This document shows positions 45,758 to 55,028 of a stretch of DNA of 64,000 nucleotides, one piece after another. The notes beneath the pieces were generated by a model, which was not told where the DNA came from, made no database searches, and saw nothing but the letters and a program-made list of their open reading frames with translations. Origin of the DNA: Phormidium tanganyikae FI6-MK23 (GTDB lineage: Bacteria; Cyanobacteriota; Cyanobacteriia; Leptolyngbyales; Leptolyngbyaceae); assembly GCA_019359175.1 (NCBI GenBank), contig JAHHHU010000002.1:186001-250000 (forward strand), given 5' to 3'. Made by a program: the position numbers and the translations under genes. Position 1 is the first letter of the stretch, and each line of letters begins with the position of its first letter.

Positions 45758-46696
45758 ATGAACCGCCAAGATCGTTACACCGATACAGCCCTTGGTCTTG
45801 TCTCGACCCAAAGTTTTCCCGCGATCGTGGGCACTGCCGATATGATGCTGAAATCCTCCGGGGTGACGCTGGTCGGCTACGAAATGATCGGCGGTGGCTA
45901 CTGTACTGCGGTCGTGCGCGGTGGTATCTCAGATGTGCGCCTAGCCGTAGAAGTGGGAGCCGAAACAGTCGCACAATTCGGCATGAAAGTTTCTACCGCG
46001 ATTATTCCGCGCCCGATGCCGAACCTAGATGCAGTTTTACCGATCGGCAGCAAGCTTGCCGCGATGATTGGGAGTCACGGGACGAGCCAGTTTCGCGATC
46101 TCGCAGTGGGATTGCTTGAAACTCGTGGATTTCCCGCGATGGTAGCAGCAGCGGATGCGATGCTCAAATCTTCCGATGTGACGCTGACGGCCTATCACAC
46201 GATCGGGGATGGATTATGTACTGCGATCGTGCGGGGAACCGTGGCAAACGTGGCAATGGCAGTCGAAGTCGGGATGCAGGAAGCCGAACGAGTTGGGGAA
46301 TTACATTCTGTGATGGTGATTCCAAGAGCTTTGGACGATTTGGATCAAACTTTACCGATCGCGTCTTGTTGGATCGAAGAACTCCAACCGCTGCAAATTC
46401 CGATTACGGTCAAAGAAGTCGAGAAACCATTGGTCGCTTTGCCAGAATTGGTTGAACTTCAGCCTTTAGAACTGCCCGCCCAAATTGAGCGAGCCTTACC
46501 GGAAGCAAGAGCAATCGAGTTTGAACCCATGGAAGCGGAGAAAGAAGCGATCGAGGTTGTACCGATAGTCGAGCAACAAAGAGCGATCGAGTTTGAACCC
46601 ATGGAAGCGGAGAAAGAAGCGATCGAGGTTAAACCGATAGTCGAGCAACAAAAAGCGATCGAGAGTGCGCCTGAACAATCAGAAGAGGATGAATGA
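45758..46696 (+). CDS. ccmO: Carboxysome shell protein with tandem BMC domains (CcmO)
   Basis: From the ATG at 45758 the product is 312 aa. Two bacterial microcompartment domains are in tandem: TALGLVSTQSFPAIVGTAD to about residue 90 and AVGLLETRGFPAMVAAAD to about 205, each with the VGY/TAY and AVVRG or AIVRG strands. CcmO is a beta-carboxysome shell component. The C-terminus (about 210-312) is an acidic Glu/Pro/Val-rich tail that contains two 24-residue repeats (AIEFEPMEAEKEAIEV core), unusual for CcmO. It lies outside a ccmKLMN cluster, which is common for this gene. A GTG two codons upstream is a less likely start. Confidence 0.93.
   Translation: MNRQDRYTDTALGLVSTQSFPAIVGTADMMLKSSGVTLVGYEMIGGGYCTAVVRGGISDVRLAVEVGAETVAQFGMKVSTAIIPRPMPNLDAVLPIGSKLAAMIGSHGTSQFRDLAVGLLETRGFPAMVAAADAMLKSSDVTLTAYHTIGDGLCTAIVRGTVANVAMAVEVGMQEAERVGELHSVMVIPRALDDLDQTLPIASCWIEELQPLQIPITVKEVEKPLVALPELVELQPLELPAQIERALPEARAIEFEPMEAEKEAIEVVPIVEQQRAIEFEPMEAEKEAIEVKPIVEQQKAIESAPEQSEEDE
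46511..46654 (+). repeat. Two 72-base in-frame repeats in ccmO
   Basis: Copies at 46511-46582 and 46583-46654 encode 24 residues each and are nearly identical at the DNA level; a third partial copy begins at 46655 (KAIE). Confidence 0.9.
46670..46687 (+). repeat. Direct repeat of the ccmO 3' end, copy 1
   Basis: The 18 bases CCTGAACAATCAGAAGAG inside ccmO recur exactly at 47281-47298, on the far side of the toxin-antitoxin remnant. The bases on both sides are also related, including GCTGAATTA (about 46700 and about 47300). Confidence 0.8.
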
Positions 46697-46741
46697 TTTT
46701 GCTGAATTAATACGATCGCAACTCATTTCTAGACGTGAATC

Positions 46742-46985
46742 ATGGCAACTCAACACACTCGGTCAGACACCATCAAAACCCTTGAATTTCAAAAGGCGCT
46801 TGAAACTGTTGAAGCGTTACCACTTGAGGCGCAGGAAATTCTGATCGATATTATTAATAAACGCTTAAGCCAACAGCAAAGAGCAAAACTCGTTCAGGGA
46901 AGTTCACGAAGCGGAACAAGACTACGCTAGAGGTCGGGTTCGCCGCGGTTCAGCTATGGATTTGATGGCGGAGCTAGAAGCTTAA
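46742..46985 (+). pseudogene. Type II antitoxin remnant, frameshifted
   Basis: The first 52 codons (TIKTLEFQKALETVEALPLEAQEILIDII) match small antitoxins of RelE-like toxins in cyanobacteria. At the GGG run 46897-46899 the phase is lost; removing one G gives EVHEAEQDYARGRVRRGSAM and ends at the TAA at 46983, about 80 aa. As given the protein ends early at 62 aa. The stop overlaps the toxin ATG (TAATG), the usual coupling. Confidence 0.75.
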
Positions 46986-47262
46986 TGCAGTTTGTTTGGA
47001 GTAGCGGGTTTAGTAGAAAATTGAAACGATTGCTGCGGCAAAATCCACAAATGAAGTTGCAGATCGAGCAAACGTTAGAGCTACTTGCTGTCGATCCTTT
47101 TGATCCCAGGTTGGCAACCCACAAATTGTAGGGCGATTTGGCAAATTGTTGGTCTTGCTCCATTAATTACAGCGATCGTATCGTTTTTCAATTCGTTGCT
47201 AATTCTGAGACAACGGCAAAGGAAATCTTTTAACGCTTGGCTCTCATGATGAGGTTTACTAG
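46985..47262 (+). pseudogene. RelE/ParE-like toxin remnant with nonsense and frameshift lesions
   Basis: From ATG 46985 the frame reads MQFVWSSGFSRKLKRLLRQN and continues to HKL, where an in-frame TAG (47129-47131) replaces the expected Lys codon. The reading resumes as GDLANCWSCSINYSDRIVF, a hallmark of this RelE family. A second lesion in the TTTT run 47228-47231 drops the frame before LTLGSHDEVY. Two lesions here and one in the partner antitoxin show genuine decay. Confidence 0.75.
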
Positions 47263-47280
47263 AGCGCGATCAGGAATGCA

Positions 47281-47298
47281 CCTGAACAATCAGAAGAG
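47281..47298 (+). repeat. Direct repeat of the ccmO 3' end, copy 2
   Basis: Exact match to 46670-46687. It marks the downstream edge of the block holding the toxin-antitoxin remnant. Confidence 0.8.
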
Positions 47299-47314
47299 AG
47301 CTGAATTATCAGCT

Positions 47315-47354
47315 ATAAAAAAGCGGGGAGATCCAGAATTGGATCTCCCCGCTT
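47315..47354 (-). terminator. dnaK terminator
   Basis: Fourteen-base exact arms (AAGCGGGGAGATCC and complement) around a six-base loop, followed on the minus strand by T6. It is 19 bases from the dnaK stop. Confidence 0.85.
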
Positions 47355-47372
47355 CAATGATTAATCAAGCTT

Positions 47373-49283
47373 CTACTTCGACTCGGTGAAGTCAGCATCG
47401 ATCACATCATCACCGCTGCCAGTCGAACCTGTCGAACCGCCAGCACCTGCACCCGGATCAGCGCCCGGAGCTTCACCGCCACCCGCTTGCTGATAGAGGT
47501 TTTGGCTAATGCCGTACAGCGATTGTTGTAAATCCGTTGTCAGGGTCTTGATTCGATCGAAGTCTTCTTGTGCGATCGCTTCTCTAAGATCCTTGACCAA
47601 GCCTTCAACCTTAGTCTTGTCATCCGCAGGCACTTTATCGCCCAATTCACCAATCTGCTTCTCGGCTTGATATGCCAACGAATCTGCTTGGTTCTTCAGG
47701 TCGATGCGCTCACGACGTTCTTTGTCGGTCGAAGCATTCACTTCAGCATCGCGAACCATGCGTTCCACATCATCCTTCGGCAAGGTTGATGCGCCTGTAA
47801 TGCTGATCGATTGTTCCTTACCTGTTCCCTTATCTTTGGCAGAAACGGTCAAGATACCATTCGCGTCGATGTCGAAAGTGACTTCGATTTGAGGAACGCC
47901 ACGGGGAGCGGGAGGAATTCCATCCAAGCGGAAGGTTCCGAGGCTCTTGTTGTCGTTCGACATTTCGCGCTCACCTTGCAGCACATGGATTTCTACATTG
48001 CTTTGTCCATCTACTGCGGTCGAGAACACTTCAGATTTCTTGGTCGGAATCGTGGTGTTGCGAGGAATGATCTTGGTCATCACACCACCCAAGGTTTCGA
48101 CACCGAGAGACAGCGGAGTCACGTCGAGCAAGAGAATGTCTTTGACTTCACCTGACAACACACCCGCTTGAATCGCAGCACCGACCGCAACCACTTCATC
48201 CGGGTTCACCGTTTGGTTCGGGTCTTTGCCAAGAACGCGCTTCACGACTTCCTTCACCGCCGGAATCCGAGTTGAACCCCCAACGAGTACAACTTCATCG
48301 ATCTTGCTCTTGTCGAGCTTCGAGTCACGCAACGCGGCTTCGACAGGAATGCGACAACGATCGATTAAATCTGCACACAGTTCCTCGAACTTCTGACGAG
48401 TCAGAGTCGTATCCAAGTGCTTCGGCCCGTCTTGAGTTGCCGTGATAAACGGTAGGTTAATATCCGCTTGGGTCACGTTGGAAAGCTCAATCTTCGCTTT
48501 CTCAGCCGCTTCGGTCAAACGCTGGAGGGCTTGCTTGTCTTTGCGAAGGTCGATACCTTCTGCACGAGCAAAACCGTCTGCAAGGAAATCTACGATCTTC
48601 TTATCGAAGTCGTCTCCACCTAGGTGGGTGTCACCTGAAGTTGAAAGAACTTCAAACACACCGTCTCCCACTTCGAGAATGGAGACATCAAACGTACCGC
48701 CTCCCAAGTCAAAGACGAGAATCGTTTCGTTGCTCTTCTTATCGAGACCGTATGCCAGCGATGCCGCAGTCGGTTCGTTGATAATCCGCAGCACTTCTAA
48801 GCCTGCGATCTTACCTGCGTCCTTGGTCGCTTGGCGCTGAGAGTCATTAAAGTAAGCCGGAACGGTGATCACCGCTTGGGTGACATCTTCGCCCAGATAC
48901 TTACTTGCGTCTTCTTTCAGCTTGCGGAGAACTTGAGCAGCAATCTCTTCCGGCGCAAACTGCTTGCCTTGTGCGGTGCAATCGAGTTTCACGTTGCCGC
49001 TTACATTCAGGACTTTGTATGCAACTTCTGTTGCTTCATTTGTCACTTCATCAAATCGACGACCGATGAACCGCTTGACGGAATAAAAGGTATTCTCTGG
49101 GTTCATCACAGCTTGGCGCTTGGCGATTTGACCGACTAAGCGATCGCCATTTTTCGCGTATCCTACGACGGAAGGCGTTGTCCGAAACCCTTCTGCATTC
49201 GCAATCACGGTGGGCTTACCACCTTCCATCACAGCGACACACGAGTTTGTCGTTCCTAGGTCAATTCCAACAACTTTTGCCAT
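47373..49283 (-). CDS. dnaK: Molecular chaperone DnaK
   Basis: The product is 636 aa. The nucleotide-binding domain has [39 protein letters not shown] and [15 protein letters not shown]; the linker and substrate-binding domain start near [16 protein letters not shown]. The C-terminus is Gly/Ala/Ser-rich and ends [12 protein letters not shown], close to the EEVxxx tail region used by co-chaperones. Cyanobacteria usually carry several dnaK copies; which paralogue this is cannot be told, though the length resembles the main heat-shock DnaK2. No grpE or dnaJ is adjacent. Confidence 0.96.
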   Translation of the reverse strand: MAKVVGIDLGTTNSCVAVMEGGKPTVIANAEGFRTTPSVVGYAKNGDRLVGQIAKRQAVMNPENTFYSVKRFIGRRFDEVTNEATEVAYKVLNVSGNVKLDCTAQGKQFAPEEIAAQVLRKLKEDASKYLGEDVTQAVITVPAYFNDSQRQATKDAGKIAGLEVLRIINEPTAASLAYGLDKKSNETILVFDLGGGTFDVSILEVGDGVFEVLSTSGDTHLGGDDFDKKIVDFLADGFARAEGIDLRKDKQALQRLTEAAEKAKIELSNVTQADINLPFITATQDGPKHLDTTLTRQKFEELCADLIDRCRIPVEAALRDSKLDKSKIDEVVLVGGSTRIPAVKEVVKRVLGKDPNQTVNPDEVVAVGAAIQAGVLSGEVKDILLLDVTPLSLGVETLGGVMTKIIPRNTTIPTKKSEVFSTAVDGQSNVEIHVLQGEREMSNDNKSLGTFRLDGIPPAPRGVPQIEVTFDIDANGILTVSAKDKGTGKEQSISITGASTLPKDDVERMVRDAEVNASTDKERRERIDLKNQADSLAYQAEKQIGELGDKVPADDKTKVEGLVKDLREAIAQEDFDRIKTLTTDLQQSLYGISQNLYQQAGGGEAPGADPGAGAGGSTGSTGSGDDVIDADFTESK

Positions 49284-49529
49284 ATTGGTGCTTCGGCTCC
49301 ATCACTATCAAATGCTTGTTAAGGGTAGGGGACTGGCAACAGTGCCAGAATCGGTTCGGGGCGGCAGGACTCAAACGGGTAATCATTAGTTCAGTGCCAC
49401 CAAAGCATCCTTCAATCCCCTACCTAATATACTGTTCGCCTTCTTACGTTCCATGAAGGGGTATTTACCGTACCTACCGAACCGATTGGGGGACGGTTGG
49501 GGAAAGAAGTTGAATCTTCCCCGATGAGA

Positions 49530-50015
49530 TTAGCTATTCCAAACGTCTGCGGTTTCAGCTTCGGGAGCGATCGCAGTCTCAGTCGTTCCAGCCAAGTTCA
49601 ATTTCACGATCGCAGGCTTAACGGCTTGCAGGCGAGGCAGTGTCAACGTCAAGATACCGTCAACGAATTCAGCCTTGACTTGATCGTTCTGAACGGCAGC
49701 AGGCAGCGACAATACGCGGCGGAACTTGCCGTAACGGAACTCAGAGCGGAATCCTTTTGCATCGGTCTGCTCGAACTTGCGATCGCCAAAAATCGCGATC
49801 GTATCTTGGGCGACTTGCACTTCGACATCTTCTGCCTTAATGCCAGGGAGTTGAACGCGGACGGTGAACGCTTCTTCAGTGCTGTTGAACTCGATCGCAG
49901 GTGTCCAGGTTGCTTCACGAGTCGGCATCAATTCGTTGAAGAGTTGATTGAACTGACGACGAGCGATTTCCATTTCTTGCCAAGGTTGCAAACGAGTAGA
50001 AGTCATCATGATCAT
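49530..50015 (-). CDS. Small heat shock protein (Hsp20 / HspA family)
   Basis: The product is 161 aa. The alpha-crystallin domain is visible from TPAIEFNSTEEAFTVRVQLP through AEFVDGILTLTLPRLQ. ATG codons at residues 1, 3 and 4 allow slightly different starts. No Shine-Dalgarno sequence is visible in the T/C-rich leader, which might reflect heat-responsive translation, as reported for Synechocystis hsp17; that is only a suggestion. It lies 246 bases upstream of dnaK on the same strand, so the two heat-shock genes are neighbours. Confidence 0.9.
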   Translation of the reverse strand: MIMMTSTRLQPWQEMEIARRQFNQLFNELMPTREATWTPAIEFNSTEEAFTVRVQLPGIKAEDVEVQVAQDTIAIFGDRKFEQTDAKGFRSEFRYGKFRRVLSLPAAVQNDQVKAEFVDGILTLTLPRLQAVKPAIVKLNLAGTTETAIAPEAETADVWNS

Positions 50016-50191
50016 TAAAAGAGAGAGGAGTTAGTTTCGCTTGGCGGTGTTCGCTTTGCTGATGTATCTACTGTAAGAAGAATGCGACTTGATCGCATTG
50101 GGGCAAACCCAACTCAGAAAGGGGTAGTTGCCGATGGGCAGAACAGAGGCTCGGTGAGGTCTACCGATTGAATCGATTGGGTTTACCGAAA

Positions 50192-50794
50192 TCATTCGCC
50201 CGCTTGCATCACTTGTTCGATCGTTAATTGCAATTCAGGAAGTTGAGCAGATTGAATTCGGTCGCTTCCCCGCAACACTACTGCTTCATAAAATCCATCC
50301 ACTAAAGTCAATAAGGTAATCTGCGCTTCATCGGGGTCAATGACCCAATATTCTGCAATCCCTCGTGCCGCATACTCTGAGCGCTTGTATCGATAGTCGC
50401 GACCCTTGCGGTATCTGCGAAGCAGCGCGCGATTCGGTTTTCCAGGTGACACGACTTCAACGACGATCTCAGGCGGCGGCATATCGAGCAAAATTGTCCC
50501 GCGCGTTGCACCGCTCAATGCTTCAACGAGTTCATCGGTGAACACCATCAAATCAGGAAAACGGACTCTTGTCCGCGCACCGCTCACGACTAATTCGTAA
50601 TCTTTGTGGCTAATTTTCTGAAACGGAAGCAGCTTGAGAAATTCTGATAATAGAAAGAGTGCGATTCGAGTGTTACGAGTACTTTCTGGCGGCATTTCGA
50701 TGAGAACTCCATCGACTAATTCATAGCGCTTCTCGGTTCCAGCGTCATACTCTAAATATTCAGCGAGGGTCATGAGCTTTGAGGTGAGAGTCAT
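50192..50794 (-). CDS. Uma2 family endonuclease (DUF820)
   Basis: From the ATG at 50794 the product is 200 aa. The PD-(D/E)XK-like core of the family is visible: KRYELVDGVLIEMPPES, RVRFPDLMVFTDEL, PPEIVVEVVSPGKPN and IAEYWVIDPDE. Such genes are present in many copies in cyanobacteria; function in vivo is unproven. A TTG start 15 bases upstream is less likely. It is transcribed divergently from the NTRC gene. Confidence 0.88.
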   Translation of the reverse strand: MTLTSKLMTLAEYLEYDAGTEKRYELVDGVLIEMPPESTRNTRIALFLLSEFLKLLPFQKISHKDYELVVSGARTRVRFPDLMVFTDELVEALSGATRGTILLDMPPPEIVVEVVSPGKPNRALLRRYRKGRDYRYKRSEYAARGIAEYWVIDPDEAQITLLTLVDGFYEAVVLRGSDRIQSAQLPELQLTIEQVMQAGE

Positions 50795-50896
50795 TTTCTC
50801 GAATCGCAAAATTCTATTCGTATTTTACTGCTTAACTTTTCTTCCAGATCTGAGTTATACTACTCATAGTCGTTATGAGTTTGTAATAGAAACCTT

Positions 50897-52264
50897 ATGG
50901 CAAACCCAACTGTAGAAAATCTGGTTGTTATCGGGTCAGGCCCGGCTGGTTACACGGCGGCGATTTATGCAGGGCGTGCCAACCTCAAACCCTTAGTCTT
51001 TGAAGGCTTTCAGGCGGGTGGTCTGCCTGGCGGACAACTGATGACCACCACCGAAGTTGAGAATTTTCCTGGTTTCCCGCAAGGCATTACAGGGCCTCAC
51101 TTAATGACGCAGATGAAAGCGCAAGCTGAACGCTGGGGTGCAGAACTGGTCATGGAAGATGTCCTGTCGGTCGATTTTTCGCAGCGTCCGTTTACGATTA
51201 GATCGGAAACGCGCGAAGTGAAAGCACATACCGTTGTGATTGCCACCGGAGCGACCGCGAAACGGTTAGGTCTACCAAATGAGCATGAGTTCTGGAGTCG
51301 TGGGATTTCAGCCTGTGCAATTTGCGATGGAGCGACTCCGATTTTCCGGGGTGTGCCGCTGGTCGTGATTGGCGGTGGAGATACCGCAGCAGAAGAAGCG
51401 ATTTATCTCACAAAGTACGGTGATCACGTGCATATGGTCGTGCGGGGTGAAGCAATGCGTGCCTCGAAAGCGATGCAGGATCGCGTCTTGAGCAATCCTC
51501 GAATCACAGTGCATTGGAATTCAGAAACGATTGATGTCGTAGGCGATGCGAAACACATGACAGGCGTGAGAATTCGCGATCGCAAAACTGGAGCAGAAAG
51601 CACCGTCGAGGCGAAAGGTTTGTTTTATGCGATCGGGCATACGCCAAACACTTCTCTATTCAAAGGCCAGATCGAACTCGATGAAGTCGGGTATATCAAG
51701 ACCAAGCATGGCAGTGTTGAAACCAATCTCGAAGGCGTGTTTGCAGCGGGAGATGTCCAGGATCACGAATTCCGTCAGGCGATTACCGCAGCGGGAACAG
51801 GCTGTATGGCGGCAATGTTAGCGGAACGCTGGCTGTCGGTGAATGGTTTGGTGCAAGAGTTTGCTCGGATTGAAGCAGATGTACCGAATGAAGAGAATAC
51901 GGCTCATGTCGCAAGCGAAAACGAAGTGCATGAGTTTACTTTGGAATCAACGCGGCATCGGGGCGGATTAGCATTGCGGAAGTTGTATCACCAAAGCGAT
52001 CGCTTAATTCTGGTCAAATATGCGTCACCAAGCTGCGGTCCTTGTCATACACTCAAGCCGATCTTGAGCAAAGTGGTGGATGAGTTCGATGGTCAGATCC
52101 ATTTTGTAGAAATTGATGTCGAGGAAGATCCAGACATTGCAGAAGCGGCGGGTGTGATGGGAACGCCGACCGTGCATATTTTCAAGAACAAAGATAAGGT
52201 AGCGGAACTCAAAGGCGTGAAGCAAAAGAGCCGCTATCGCGAACTGATTTCAACGCATATTTAG
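50897..52264 (+). CDS. trxB: NADPH-thioredoxin reductase with C-terminal thioredoxin domain (NTRC type)
   Basis: The product is 455 aa. FAD- and NADPH-binding parts have [20 protein letters not shown] and [17 protein letters not shown]; the redox site is CAIC (about 140-143). The C-terminal 110 residues form a thioredoxin domain with CGPC (about 380-383) and the cis-Pro segment MGTPTVHIF. This fusion is the NTRC architecture known from chloroplasts and cyanobacteria, which reduces 2-Cys peroxiredoxins using NADPH. The ordinary TrxB is about 310 aa. It is a single-gene unit. Confidence 0.95.
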   Translation: MANPTVENLVVIGSGPAGYTAAIYAGRANLKPLVFEGFQAGGLPGGQLMTTTEVENFPGFPQGITGPHLMTQMKAQAERWGAELVMEDVLSVDFSQRPFTIRSETREVKAHTVVIATGATAKRLGLPNEHEFWSRGISACAICDGATPIFRGVPLVVIGGGDTAAEEAIYLTKYGDHVHMVVRGEAMRASKAMQDRVLSNPRITVHWNSETIDVVGDAKHMTGVRIRDRKTGAESTVEAKGLFYAIGHTPNTSLFKGQIELDEVGYIKTKHGSVETNLEGVFAAGDVQDHEFRQAITAAGTGCMAAMLAERWLSVNGLVQEFARIEADVPNEENTAHVASENEVHEFTLESTRHRGGLALRKLYHQSDRLILVKYASPSCGPCHTLKPILSKVVDEFDGQIHFVEIDVEEDPDIAEAAGVMGTPTVHIFKNKDKVAELKGVKQKSRYRELISTHI

Positions 52265-52290
52265 AGTTTGTCTGGTTCGCTCTGTTCGGA

Positions 52291-52608
52291 TTACAGCGGA
52301 TGGGAATAACTCATCCGCTGTTTTTCTTGATGTTGCGACCACGATCGCGGATTTTTCTCCTCCAGATAGCGCGTCGCTGGATCAATCTTCAGCAGATTCT
52401 CTTGTTGCGATCGACGTTCTAACAATCGGATCTCACGCTCTAATTGCGCTCGTCCCTGTCTAAAAAAATCTTGGGAATTGGTCGGAATCAAATCGCGGGT
52501 AAGACGTTTACGATCAACGATCGATAAATTTGGGAGCGACTGAGCTAAAACTGGAGAGCTTGCTATCAAGGTCACGACGGGAACAATCAGGAACAATCGT
52601 TTAAGCAT
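52291..52608 (-). CDS. Exported protein of unknown function
   Basis: From the ATG at 52608 the product is 105 aa with a signal peptide (MLKRLFLIVPVVTLIASSPV, cleavage near VLAQS). The mature part is charged, mostly helical (FFRQGRAQLEREIRLLERRS, NLLKIDPATRYLEE). A longer upstream frame would put 39 residues before the signal and is less likely. It lies 23 bases from the end of the pseudouridine synthase gene on the same strand. I do not recognise a named family. Confidence 0.68.
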   Translation of the reverse strand: MLKRLFLIVPVVTLIASSPVLAQSLPNLSIVDRKRLTRDLIPTNSQDFFRQGRAQLEREIRLLERRSQQENLLKIDPATRYLEEKNPRSWSQHQEKQRMSYSHPL

Positions 52609-52631
52609 AATGATTGAGCTACACGATGCTT

Positions 52632-53552
52632 TCAATCTAGCGAATCTTCGAGCGAAACACACAATACTACGGGCGGTTGCGATCGGATTGTTAGTAAATG
52701 TCCCTGCGTTGGATGAGTTAAACACAGTTCATAGCTGTGAAGCAAATAGCCGCACTCGCTTGGAATCGAACTTTCTCCGATCGCAATTCCACCTGCTCCG
52801 TACAATGGATCACCCAAGAGCGGATATCCCGCCGCTGCTAAGTGAATCCGAATTTGATGCGGTCTACCTGTTGGAATGGTGACTTCTAGCAAAGTGGCAT
52901 CGGGAAGGCGATCGCGCTCTAACACGACACAATGACTGATTGCTTCTTTCCCAGTTTCCGTTGCTGCATAGAGATAGCCCAACTGAGGATAAGCTACTTT
53001 ACCGATTTTGGCTGTAACAGTGAAATGATCCAATTCTGGTGTTCCAGCAGCGAGGGCACGATAGCGTTTTTGAAATTTACGATCGCGCAAATCTTTTGAC
53101 AACCTCGATCGGGCTTCCTCGGTTTTCGCGAGTACCATCACTCCCGATGTTCCTCGCCCTAGTCGATGAATCGGAATCGGCGGAATTGCATACGTTCGCC
53201 GGAGCCATCCCCAGAGTGTGTTCTCAAGAAAGCCTCCACCCGGTAACACAGGCAACCCTGAAGGCTTATGCAACATCAATAAATCATCGTCTTCGTACAA
53301 GATTGCAACATCAAACGGAACATCAGGTTCGCTCCAAGGCGATCGACAATAAGACAATCGTTGTCCGATTTGCAGTGGAGTGTTTGGATCAGTGACGAGA
53401 ATCTGATCGATCGAAATCGCTCCCGACTGAATGCGATCGCACCATTCTTGCTGAGAGGAATGGGTATAGTGTCGAGTGTAGTATTCCAGCAGCGTTATGT
53501 TTTGCTCACGGACTCGGTCTTCATACACCCAACCTTGATTCAAATCGCTCAT
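52632..53552 (-). CDS. RluA family pseudouridine synthase, catalytic Asp replaced by Gly
   Basis: The product is 306 aa. An N-terminal S4-like segment precedes the synthase domain (LLMLHKPSGLPVLPGG, ALAAGTPELDHFTVTAKIGK, GRPHQIRIHLAAAGYPLLGD). The catalytic motif, normally HRLDRxTSG, reads HRLGRGTSGVMVL here; the codon is GGG, so the catalytic Asp is missing. Some cyanobacterial and plant proteins seem to share this variant, from memory. It may be inactive as a synthase or use another residue. Start codon overlaps the upstream gene by four bases. Confidence 0.85.
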   Translation of the reverse strand: MSDLNQGWVYEDRVREQNITLLEYYTRHYTHSSQQEWCDRIQSGAISIDQILVTDPNTPLQIGQRLSYCRSPWSEPDVPFDVAILYEDDDLLMLHKPSGLPVLPGGGFLENTLWGWLRRTYAIPPIPIHRLGRGTSGVMVLAKTEEARSRLSKDLRDRKFQKRYRALAAGTPELDHFTVTAKIGKVAYPQLGYLYAATETGKEAISHCVVLERDRLPDATLLEVTIPTGRPHQIRIHLAAAGYPLLGDPLYGAGGIAIGESSIPSECGYLLHSYELCLTHPTQGHLLTIRSQPPVVLCVSLEDSLD

Positions 53553-53917
53553 TCGGGTTGTTCAACAAACACGGTGACTGATGCGACGGCGACATACATA
53601 TCATCATTCTTGTCGTTGAACTCTGCGATCGCTCGCCCTTGCACAATCATTCCACCCGATTCAACCTTGAGTGTCTTCCGACCAAACGGTAAAACTTGCA
53701 GCACTTCTTCCGCTCGTACCTGCTCAGGATAAGGAACGGCGACTTGCACTTCGATCACCATTTCGCTTGGATGATCCAGCTTTGCAACTTCCCAAATTCC
53801 TGGTAAAGCATTGTGCGCGATCGCATTTCTAACCGCTCTCGATGCTGCAACTGTTGGATCTTGACCGTGTTGATCCACACCCATCCCCATCTCAATCACA
53901 AACCGTTTCAGCGCCAT
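53549..53917 (-). CDS. Lin0512 family protein
   Basis: From the ATG at 53917 the product is 122 aa; GAGG sits nine bases upstream. Conserved features are VIEMGMGVDQHGQDPTVAAS and AVRNAIAHNALPGIWE, plus DHPSEMVIEVQVAVPYP, which I recall for the Lin0512 family of small ring-hydrolysing-like proteins; function is unknown. Its stop overlaps the start of the pseudouridine synthase gene (four bases), so they are translationally coupled. Confidence 0.75.
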   Translation of the reverse strand: MALKRFVIEMGMGVDQHGQDPTVAASRAVRNAIAHNALPGIWEVAKLDHPSEMVIEVQVAVPYPEQVRAEEVLQVLPFGRKTLKVESGGMIVQGRAIAEFNDKNDDMYVAVASVTVFVEQPE

Positions 53918-54009
53918 CTCAACCTCACCAGACAATCCCCTGATCGTATCAAGCGATCGTGACCAAGATTCGCTAGATTAAGAACTGAAGTTTATCGATC
54001 TCACCTCGC

Positions 54010-54837
54010 TTGCTGCAAAAACAGATTCTCCAGATCCAGCTTAATTTTGACGGTTTAACGACTGTTCCCGCTGCCTACACTGAAGTAGGAGAGGGAATTC
54101 CGCTATTGATGCTACATGGATTTATGGGAGATGCGGATTGCTGGTTGCCATTGAGCGATCGCTTAAAATCGAACTTCCGCTGCATTAGTTTGGATCTCTT
54201 CGGGTTTGGAGACTCGGCGCGTCCGCTAATTCGCTACGACATTGCAAAAGAAGTCGAATTTTTGCGGCAAGTCGTAGAAGCGCTGCAATTAGACTCGTTT
54301 TATCTATTGGGGCATTCTTTTGGCGGATGGGTGTCCGCTGCCTATGCGCTTCAATATCCCGATTCGGTAAAGGGCTTAATTTTGGCGGCTCCAGCAGGAA
54401 TTCGTGACGATAGCTTTGCGGGACGGTACGACCATCTGCGTCCGATTTTGTGGCAGACTCCGGTGATCGATTGGACATTGGAATTGATTAAACCGATCGC
54501 TGGATTGATTGGACAAGAAAAAACGATCGGACAAATTGCTTGGATGCGGTATGAACTGAATACGCAACCTGCAGCGAGATCGTTTCTCGTCGAGCGACTC
54601 CGCCCCGAAGACGCGATCGACACCGTAGAAAAAGAGATTCATCGTTTGAACGTCCCGACTCTGGTGATTACAGGCGATCAAGATGAAACAATTCCGGTAT
54701 GGCACAGTGAAACCTACGCGAATCAGATCCCGAATGCCAAATTAGTAATTCTTCCCAACGCCGACCACAGTTTGCCGCAAAAGTTCGCAACCGAACTCGC
54801 TACACAAATTTCACATTGGTGTTTGACTCACTCCTAA
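54010..54837 (+). CDS. Alpha/beta hydrolase
   Basis: The product is 275 aa with a TTG start, since no in-frame ATG lies earlier than residue 34. It has the oxyanion MLHGFMGDADCW, nucleophile GHSFGGWVS (Ser), acid in VITGDQDETIPV (Asp) and NADHSLP (His), a full triad. Similar enzymes hydrolyse esters, haloalkanes or cleave C-C bonds (MhpC type). Substrate unknown. It is divergent from the Lin0512-like gene. Confidence 0.85.
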   Translation: MLQKQILQIQLNFDGLTTVPAAYTEVGEGIPLLMLHGFMGDADCWLPLSDRLKSNFRCISLDLFGFGDSARPLIRYDIAKEVEFLRQVVEALQLDSFYLLGHSFGGWVSAAYALQYPDSVKGLILAAPAGIRDDSFAGRYDHLRPILWQTPVIDWTLELIKPIAGLIGQEKTIGQIAWMRYELNTQPAARSFLVERLRPEDAIDTVEKEIHRLNVPTLVITGDQDETIPVWHSETYANQIPNAKLVILPNADHSLPQKFATELATQISHWCLTHS

Positions 54838-55028
54838 ACGTTCACCTACGGACAAGCGTGGGCAAACTGAACCCATCACAACTGCATTTTTTGGTGTTTT
54901 TTCATGCCAAAAGTTGCGATCGCGTTCTACAGATTTAGCGTGAAAAACCTCATTCACTGGCAATGTAGATTCACACTTTCTAAGGTGTGGGTCTTTGCTT
55001 ATTGCGTCATTTTCCCAAGGTAGCAGGC

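Noticed and set aside
49284-49529. CIRCE-type heat-shock operator upstream of dnaK or hsp20
   Set aside because: No TTAGCACTC/GAGTGCTAA pair was found; only a short CTGGCA/TGCCAG hairpin is present.
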